A stretch of 64,000 bases of DNA from Lomentospora prolificans (Eukaryota > Ascomycota > Sordariomycetes > Microascales > Microascaceae): contig JARFXM010000004.1 of NCBI GenBank assembly GCA_029532625.1, positions 310,001-374,000 on the forward strand. The letters run 5' to 3'. Under the pieces are notes generated by a model. The model was not told where the DNA came from. It did no database searches and saw only the letters and a program-made list of their open reading frames with translations. This document shows, piece by piece, positions 57,871-64,000 of this stretch. The position numbers and the translations under genes are program-made. Positions within the stretch are counted from its first letter, which is position 1. Each line of letters starts with the position of its first letter.

Positions 57871-59644
57871 TTAAACGTCAGCGGACCAAGTTGGGTCCTT
57901 CCTCGACATGATTCTGGCTCGGATCCCTTTGCTCTCCAAACTTGCAACAGCAACGAAGAAATCGTGTTTGCATACGACATCATCGAGGTCCGTTTCATAT
58001 AACTCCCAGTCAAAACGGCGTAGAATAGCTGCCATACTTAGGTACATCTCGGCATGAGCAAGGCTAAATGGAAACGTTAGTATGGTCATAACGGGGTTGG
58101 ATTCGAAATTGACGGGGCATTACTTCATGCCGAGGCACTGCCTGCTTCCTTTCCCAAAGGAGACCAAATATTTGTCGAGTCTTTTTCCCCCCTTAGCGGC
58201 CTCCAGCCACCGCTCAGGGCGGAATGTGCGCGGCTCGGGGAAGACCGATGGGTGCATCAGCACGAAATACGGTGTTTGCGAAACGGGAGTTCCGGCTGGG
58301 ATTATATAGTTCTTGTATCGTATGTCCTCATGCGCGATTCTAGGAAGTCTGGTTGTAACACCATAGGAGAGGCGAAGGCCTTCCTTGATAACGGCAGTCT
58401 ATAATTACGAGAGGGACTGTTAGGCGATGGTTATTATGCCTTGTGCGCTGCCTCAACTTACCAAATACGGAAGATTCTGCAGCTCGCTCCATGACGGAAG
58501 AACGGTTGCATCGGGAATCGCGGTGTCGACCTCTATGCGGAGCCTCTCCAGGCTGCTGGGAACCTGCTTGAGATAGAACAATATCCTCGTCAAGGTCTGA
58601 GCAGTCGTCTCAGACCCCGCGCCGGTAAGGATCTCCCCCTCATCACAAAGCCTTTGCAATGTTCGCTCACCTGCAGGGAGGTTACTGTCCCGGAGGGTGT
58701 GGAAAATTGTCCGCAAGGCGTCTCCTTTGCGGGAAAGCTCGTCATCCCCTTTCAGGATGGGGATCACTTGCTCCTTGACACCAGCCTGCCACCGCAAAAG
58801 ATGTCCAACGGCAGGATTGAGTGATGCAACAAATGAAAGGGGAAGCTTTTTCATAAATGGAAGCATCCAAGGAAACTGCCTACCCAAGGCGCCTCCCTCG
58901 AAAGCACCGATAATAGTCTGCTTCCACCTCAACTCAAAATCGGGCTGGTCCAGATATTTTCTATCTGCAGCGAAGGAATAATCACAGATGATATCCATAG
59001 TCAAAGCCATAAAGGCGGCGTCAAGTCGGACAATCTCCCCGGTTTTGGCGATAGTGGAAAAGCGCGCACTCAGTTTTTCGATTTTGGACTTGAGCAGGGG
59101 CTCCAGTTGCATGACTGACCGAACCGAAAAGAACGGGTTCAAGGCACCGCGCCGGAGCCGGTGGAGGTCGTGAGGAACTGTAGAGAAGCAGCTTCCGTCT
59201 GCGCCAGCTAAATTGGTCCACCATTTGTATTTATCTGACTTCCGGTTGGAGGCGTACAATTCATCGTAAAACTCCGGGTCGATGATGTGTAGCTCGTGCG
59301 GATTGATTCGGACAATGGGGCCTACGCAAAGTCAAACACCGAAGACCGATGATGAAAGCATCGATCGAGCGCGATTTACCGTATTCCTTATGCATCTCCT
59401 CAATCTTCCATATAAACGATCCTCGTTTGATGCAATCGAAATAAAACTCATTCCAAAGAGTTAAGGCCGCAAACTTGGGTCCCGGGAAACGAGAGAGAGG
59501 ACTAAAATAGACTCTCCGGATGCCTCCGAAGATGATGTATGCAAAAACTGACGCTCCCAAAAGGAGCAACATAGCGCTCAGCACCATGGCTTGGGGAGCG
59601 GTGATATTGTAGAACGAGATTGGCGAGCGTAGTGTCGCTATCAT
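57871..59644 (-). CDS. Cytochrome P450 monooxygenase
   Basis: Membrane-anchored microsomal P450 of about 500 residues; four exons. The N-terminal anchor is MVLSAMLLLLGASVFAYIIF, followed by a proline-rich FPGPKFAALT hinge. The I-helix has LTGAGSETTAQT, the K-helix ExxR is in KEGLRL (after the intron near 58398-58462), and the haem loop is SFGKGSRQCLGM, split from NLAHAEMYLSM by the intron near 58063-58114. Intron 1 near 59322-59381 joins MHKEYG to PIVRINPHELH. The form resembles trichodiene-oxygenase-type fungal P450s, a broad group. No terpene cyclase or other backbone gene is in the window. The start at 59644 gives a complete anchor. Confidence 0.92.
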
Positions 59645-60684
59645 GGGATGTTGGCCGAGTCTTAATATCGAGCAATTAGAACGTGAACCATAAGATTTTG
59701 AATGGGGCGAGCAAGCCTGGCTGGCTTGTTGACCTCAAGTGGTGAAGAGCGTGGAGGTTGTGCGCGGGAACACTGGCGCTGGTGTTGCCTGCTTAGAATT
59801 GTTAGTCCCAAACCGGCCTAGCGGCGCATAGCGGAACCAGATATGGTTTTATTGAACAAAGGTATGTACAGGTCTTAATCAATAACATCAAAGCTCATTG
59901 GGGGACGAAACGCATCAGTGCCAGCTGTTCCAGATTATGATTGGGCTTCAATCGTCCATCCTGTCTATGAATGCTTCACTGGTCCTTGGGACATAGGCGG
60001 GAGCACACGACTAGAGAAAATATCGAGCTGCAAACAGCCATTCTTAGTGGCACCTTTTCACCACCGAATGATCTGACAGAGACGGATCGTGAGAAATAGG
60101 ATCCTGCATGCTACATAGAGATGACCTCTTATAGAGTAGGAATGCCATACGACCTTCCACGTTCCAGGGCATCGAGGTGTTGGAGATTCCCTCTGCCCGC
60201 TTGTTCTTCGTCATGAAGTAATCATCTCGCACTGTACTCCCGACGTCACCAGCGCACGATGAAGGGATATGGAGGAGAGAGAATTGTGAACTTGCTTCAG
60301 GGGTTCGGCTATTAGTGTTGTTGGCTAGATGAAGCGGGAACGCTTCGCAAGAATGCTATGAGATGGCAAGTAAGTTCGAGACTACTAAGTCTTAATATAT
60401 GAGTTTCGCTTACTCGCTCGCAGCATCTCGTCTGTTGCTCTTGCCGTTTTAATGAGCCCATAATGAGAACAACTTTGCTGCTGATATCCATTTTCTCCTT
60501 CTATGTTGAAATGAAACAACCTCAGCAGCTACTTCCCTGTCGGTACTATTCCGACCGAAACGGCTCTTCTAGCCAGATGGTCTAAATCCTGATCACTACT
60601 CTTACTCCAATACCACTCGCACAAGTTCAGTGCTAGCTCTTGGCCTGAATCTACTCCCCGTTCTTTTGCCTTAATAAAACCCAC
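59645..60684. other. Intergenic region
   Basis: Between the P450 start and the CoA-transferase end; short frames only. Confidence 0.5.
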
Positions 60685-62706
60685 TTAGCTAGTCACTACT
60701 TCCACACTAAGATCCTCCGGCCAATGCGGCGCGTCCACGCCGTTGCCTCGAGTGCCAACTCTGTAACCCAGCTCCACCTCCTTGTTCGGGAATTGTGCAA
60801 TAGGTTTGACCTGAATAAAGGTAGTATTCAATGCCTTCGACATCCTCGACTCAAAGAATTCAGGCTTGAACAGAGTCTGAGAGTCATGCTGGTAGAGCAA
60901 CTTGAGCATAGCTGGGAGGAGATATGGCATAGCGTGGTAGTGCTGGAAGGTTGGAGACCCGTGGCGTTTCCATACCTCATCCCAAATATCTTGGGGATAA
61001 GTGCCGCAGGAGCGGACAAGCCACTGGGAATAATAGTTCAACGCAATCTAAGACAGTCAGCAGCTTTCGAGGGCCGGATTTCAGGAGACCACTCTCACAT
61101 CAACTCCATAGCTTCCTCCATTCTCAGAGCGCCTCACTAGTGCGTCTAAGACCGCCGAGCTACCGCATACTCCAGTACTAAAAAGGGTCGTCAGTCCAGG
61201 CTAACGCCTGCCGAGGGCCAATCATAGATAGAAACTTGCCAGTAATCCGAGTTTGGGAAAACAGGCGTAACCGCTCCATTTACACCCATTGCTTGGGCAT
61301 ACGACTGGGAAACGCCACAGCACTTGGTTCGCGTTAGGCCCTGTCTCAGGTCTTCGTGAGTAGGCTCGGGTTTTACGTACTGCATCACTAATCTGTTGCC
61401 ATCCGCTGCGATGGCTCCAGGGACCATGCCAGCCGTAGCAATTCTCGCGCACATGAATGATACCATGCGGCCGATCCCTTACCAGATCAAAGATGGCTTG
61501 CCGTCCGAATCCAAGACGCTCCATTACACCCGGACGGTACCCGTCGACGACGACATCAGCCTCCAGTATTAGCCTCTTGAGCTTCTCCTTGTCGCCCTCA
61601 TCCTTAAGGTGAAGGAATGTGTTCCACTTGCCCCAATTCAAGTCTTGAAGGACAGCCGACAAGTCGGTAATATGAGGAGAAACGACGCGCATGACACTTG
61701 CACCCATCTCAGCCAGGCTACGAGTGATAGAGGGGCCGGCGATAACACGAGTCAGGTCTACCACTTTCAGACCCGCAAGCGGTTTCTTTGGAGACGATGG
61801 GACGCTAAAATGTTCCGGCCACCATGACGGAGCGTGTTTTGAGTCGCCGTCCCGCACAATCTCGTAAAGGCCTACCTTCCCACCGGCCTTGCCATGCTCC
61901 GAGGAGAAATACTCATCCGATGTGTAGGCGATGGTACCGGCTTGGCGATACTTTTCATTCATTAGCTCGTCTAGGGAGGAAGAATTGTGCTCCTGCACGA
62001 CCTTTTGGATCCTTTCCACGACCGTGTCGTAGGTATCGTTATCTTCACCGTCAAAAGGCAATCCTAATGCAATTAGAGAAGGCTCCGGGTTCATGCTTCC
62101 TGTTAGCAATGCACCCAGGTTAGCAGCGAAACCAAGTTGATTGGCAGATACACCCTCCCTACCATGAACGTGATAGAATCGGCCATCCTTGGTCTTGTAG
62201 ATATTAGTGACCAAACTACGGTGCAAATTGGCCTGGCTGCGGTGTTTGTCTTGGCTCGGGATCAACTTTGCCATGTCCGGCGAAAACGGATCGGCGGGTA
62301 CGGGAGTTCCATCTTTGACGTATCGCGCAAGCATCGGTGACATGAAGAATAAGCTTGCATGGTCTCTAATTTCCACATAAACGAACATTAGTCGGCTGAC
62401 CTGGTTTGAATCGTTTTGTGACAGCCCTCACGTATCGATTGCCACTTCGACGGGCTGGATCGAATATTTCTTTGTCAGGAGATAGTTGAGCACTGTCGCC
62501 TCGAAGGCTTTGAGTGCGGAAATGCTCTCAGCGAAGCGCCAGTTGATAGGAATGTTAGGCTTGTCAGAGCCGGAAAACTTGACATGCTGGCTGAGTGATT
62601 TGAGCTCAGCAGGCAAATCTGCCATCAGGGGATTATTCAAAATTCCCTCTTCAAAGAGGCATTTTGCCTCTCGGGGCACTGAATATTCGGTCGTGGAAGA
62701 GGCCAT
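60685..62706 (-). CDS. CaiB/BaiF-type CoA-transferase (family III)
   Basis: The start at 62706 reads MASSTTEYSVPREAK. Five exons: introns near 62432-62366 (AC|GTGAGG), 61381-61319, 61240-61181 (donor TG|GCAAGT, so GC-AG) and 61093-61047. The order is ADLPAELKSL, a first half with HASLFFMSPML and YHVHGREGVSAN, then PLAGLKVVDLTRVIAGPSIT (the strong CaiB start KVxDLTRVxAGP), LADVVVDGYRPGVMERLGFG (DVxxxxxRPGxxxxLG), ENCYGWHGPWSHRSGWQQIS, CTGVCGSSAVLDAL and GYRVGTRGNGVDAPHWPEDL. Family III enzymes move CoA between acyl chains. The fungal protein looks like two family regions in tandem, common in this eukaryotic subgroup. It is divergent from a truncated AtuA-like gene 750 bases away. Confidence 0.9.
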
Positions 62707-63455
62707 GGTGGTATTATTCGCCAACACACAATAGGTAATACGCGCGTAGTGGTCGAGTTTGGCTGGCGCAAGCCCTTGAGCTACCCAACAACTTGGATGG
62801 ACATCTGTCCTTGTATGTAAGATACAAGTCGCCCCAATACCGAGGTAGGCACGCACAAAAACCGAAGGAATTCGGACTTCACGCGGGGTTGGATGCCGGC
62901 TATTATCACATCTCCGGATTCTACTGAACGAGGTCAACTCTGGGAGATCGAACCGCGCTAACCCGAAACTCGAATTTAAACCCAGTGTCACTCCGCACTA
63001 GCAAAATGGACCATGTTACAACGTGATGCAGCCATACGGGGAGCACGTCGTCCCCGGCCGGTCCCACCAGCGACCGAGGTGCCCCTACCGAGGTATGGGG
63101 GAGGGGAATATAATCTATGAACGCGGGGATGTTCACGATTACAAGACTATCGCTCGGGGACCTACGGCAAATGCTCCCTGCCCTGCCCTGGGGGATTATT
63201 GGAGACTCACATTAACGCTGATTGACTCCTAGGGAACCTGCTACGCCTGGCCAAACGATGCCCTGCTCAGTGTTTCCAGAAGTCCGATTCGCCGAGATCG
63301 CGATCTTTTTCCTTCGAGCCATATTGGACATAAAGCCCCTCGTCCCGTCTTCTCAATAGCCATTATCCCAGCCTACAACTCATCCTGTCAACGTTTATGA
63401 GCAATACTTCTTATCCACTCAGTGCAAGTCATACTACACAGCCGCAATATTCACC
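62707..63455. other. Intergenic region between divergent CaiB-like and AtuA-like genes
   Basis: Presumed shared promoter region; no gene recognised. Confidence 0.55.
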
Positions 63456-63759
63456 ATGACCCAGCCAAAGAGGGCTGTCAGAATTGCAAATTGCTCGGGA
63501 GCTGCCAGTACTGATGCCTACCCCTATTACCTCACTAGGTCCATGGTGTCTGGCTAACCCCGCTCTCTTTGTAGGTGATCCTGGGGTGCACATGTACAAT
63601 CAAGCCAAGTATGGCCAGATCGACGTGATCACGGGTGATTATCTTGCTGGCAAGCCGTTCCCACCGCGCCGTTCCTTTTGGGCGAACTGTCGCTAACGTC
63701 CTAAAGAGGTTAACTTGGCGAATTTCGCTGTTGATAGGGAGATCTTAGGCCATCTGTAA
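63456..63759 (+). pseudogene. Truncated AtuA-like (DUF1446) gene
   Basis: MTQPKRAVRIANCSGAA, then a phase-1 intron (63505-63573, GTACTG...TTTGTAG), then SDPGVHMYNQAKYGQ and IDVITGDYLA: this is the start of the AtuA/DUF1446 family (RIANCSGA-SDPGxHM--QA---xDVITGDYLAE). A second intron with a GC donor (GCAAGC near 63653, GCTAAC branch site near 63691, acceptor CTAAAG at 63706) would restore LAEVNLAN. After about ten more residues the frame ends (GHL-stop at 63757-63759) and no further domain follows; degenerate repeats begin by 63840. Either the gene is cut by a rearrangement or a third intron (GTAAGG at 63756) leads off the window. Confidence 0.6.
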
Positions 63760-63839
63760 GGAGGAAAAGAAGAAGGACCAACGAAGTCACAGCGATCATG
63801 ATCGCCCTCATGATACCCTTGCTGGAACCAGGGTATAAG

Positions 63840-64000
63840 AGAAACTAATACTGCAATGACCCGGCAGCCAGAAGCAAACAGGCAACCCAGCCGCCAGAGC
63901 AAATAGGCAACCCAGCTAGCGATAATAATATAATAACCTAGTAGCTAGAACAAACAGGCTACCTAGCTAGTAGTTACGATACAGCAACCTAGCCATCAGG
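63840..64000. repeat. Degenerate short tandem repeats at the window edge
   Basis: Imperfect copies of a unit of about 25-35 bases: AGAAGCAAACAGGCAACCCAG, AGAGCAAATAGGCAACCCAG, TAGAACAAACAGGCTACCTAG and ATACAGCAACCTAG. They may belong to a minisatellite or the end of a transposable element outside the window. Confidence 0.7.

Noticed and set aside
57871..62706. A secondary-metabolite cluster around the P450
   Set aside because: No terpene cyclase, polyketide synthase or peptide synthetase is seen; a P450 and a CoA-transferase alone do not make a cluster.
63840..64000. A CRISPR array in the repeats at the right edge
   Set aside because: The repeats are imperfect and contiguous without unique spacers, and the DNA is fungal.

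Overview
The window is nuclear DNA of a filamentous ascomycete (Pezizomycotina, most like a Sordariomycete; the exact taxon cannot be told from here). The signs are short spliceosomal introns of about 50-110 nt with GTANGT donors and YAG acceptors, Zn2Cys6 regulators, HET-domain and NACHT/TPR self/non-self genes, GH7, DOPA-dioxygenase-like and secreted copper amine oxidase genes, and a tRNA-Gly with an intron. Gene density is moderate. Gaps of 1-2 kb hold pseudogenes and a degraded dispersed repeat, so this looks like an accessory, partly decaying region.

Layout. 0-13.2 kb: the 3' part of an ABCC-type ABC transporter, a Zn2Cys6 regulator, an AtuA-like/DUF4387 fusion protein with a C-terminal membrane anchor, and an MFS sugar-type transporter; together they could be an export/import/catabolic set. 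13.6-20.9 kb: a divergent pair made of a SesB-like alpha/beta hydrolase (minus strand) and a NACHT-TPR NOD-like receptor (plus strand). 21.4-27.3 kb: a HAD hydrolase, an MFS permease and a secreted S33/TAP-like peptidase. 27.3-32.2 kb: a poor stretch with a probable small ectodomain gene, a repeat relic and an amidase pseudogene. 32.2-40.6 kb: a mitochondrial OsmC-like protein and two convergent, very different copper amine oxidases. 42.7-50.8 kb: a TPR protein, a one-pass membrane protein, a broken MFS drug transporter, a BTB protein with an apparent frameshift, and tRNA-Gly(GCC). 51.5-64 kb: a GH7 family protein whose catalytic motif is altered, a DOPA 4,5-dioxygenase-like protein, a mitochondrial carrier, a small membrane ORF, a HET-domain pseudogene, a cytochrome P450, a CaiB/BaiF CoA-transferase-like protein, and a truncated second AtuA-like gene that runs into degenerate repeats at the right edge.

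The most interesting system is the lipase/NLR pair. The last coding exons of the lipase and the first exon of the NLR encode matching glycine-rich motifs sharing the core FYGSQ. In both genes a phase-1 intron splits the first glycine of the following Gly-Gly. The arrangement (effector motif at the C-terminus, receptor motif at the N-terminus, adjacent divergent genes) is that of fungal amyloid-signalling NLR/effector pairs. I cannot assign the motif to the HET-s (HRAM), sigma or PP classes, so it may be a divergent or new class.

All functions are read from motifs and remembered family features; no database search was run. Exon borders were inferred by eye from reading frame, splice signals and expected protein continuity.
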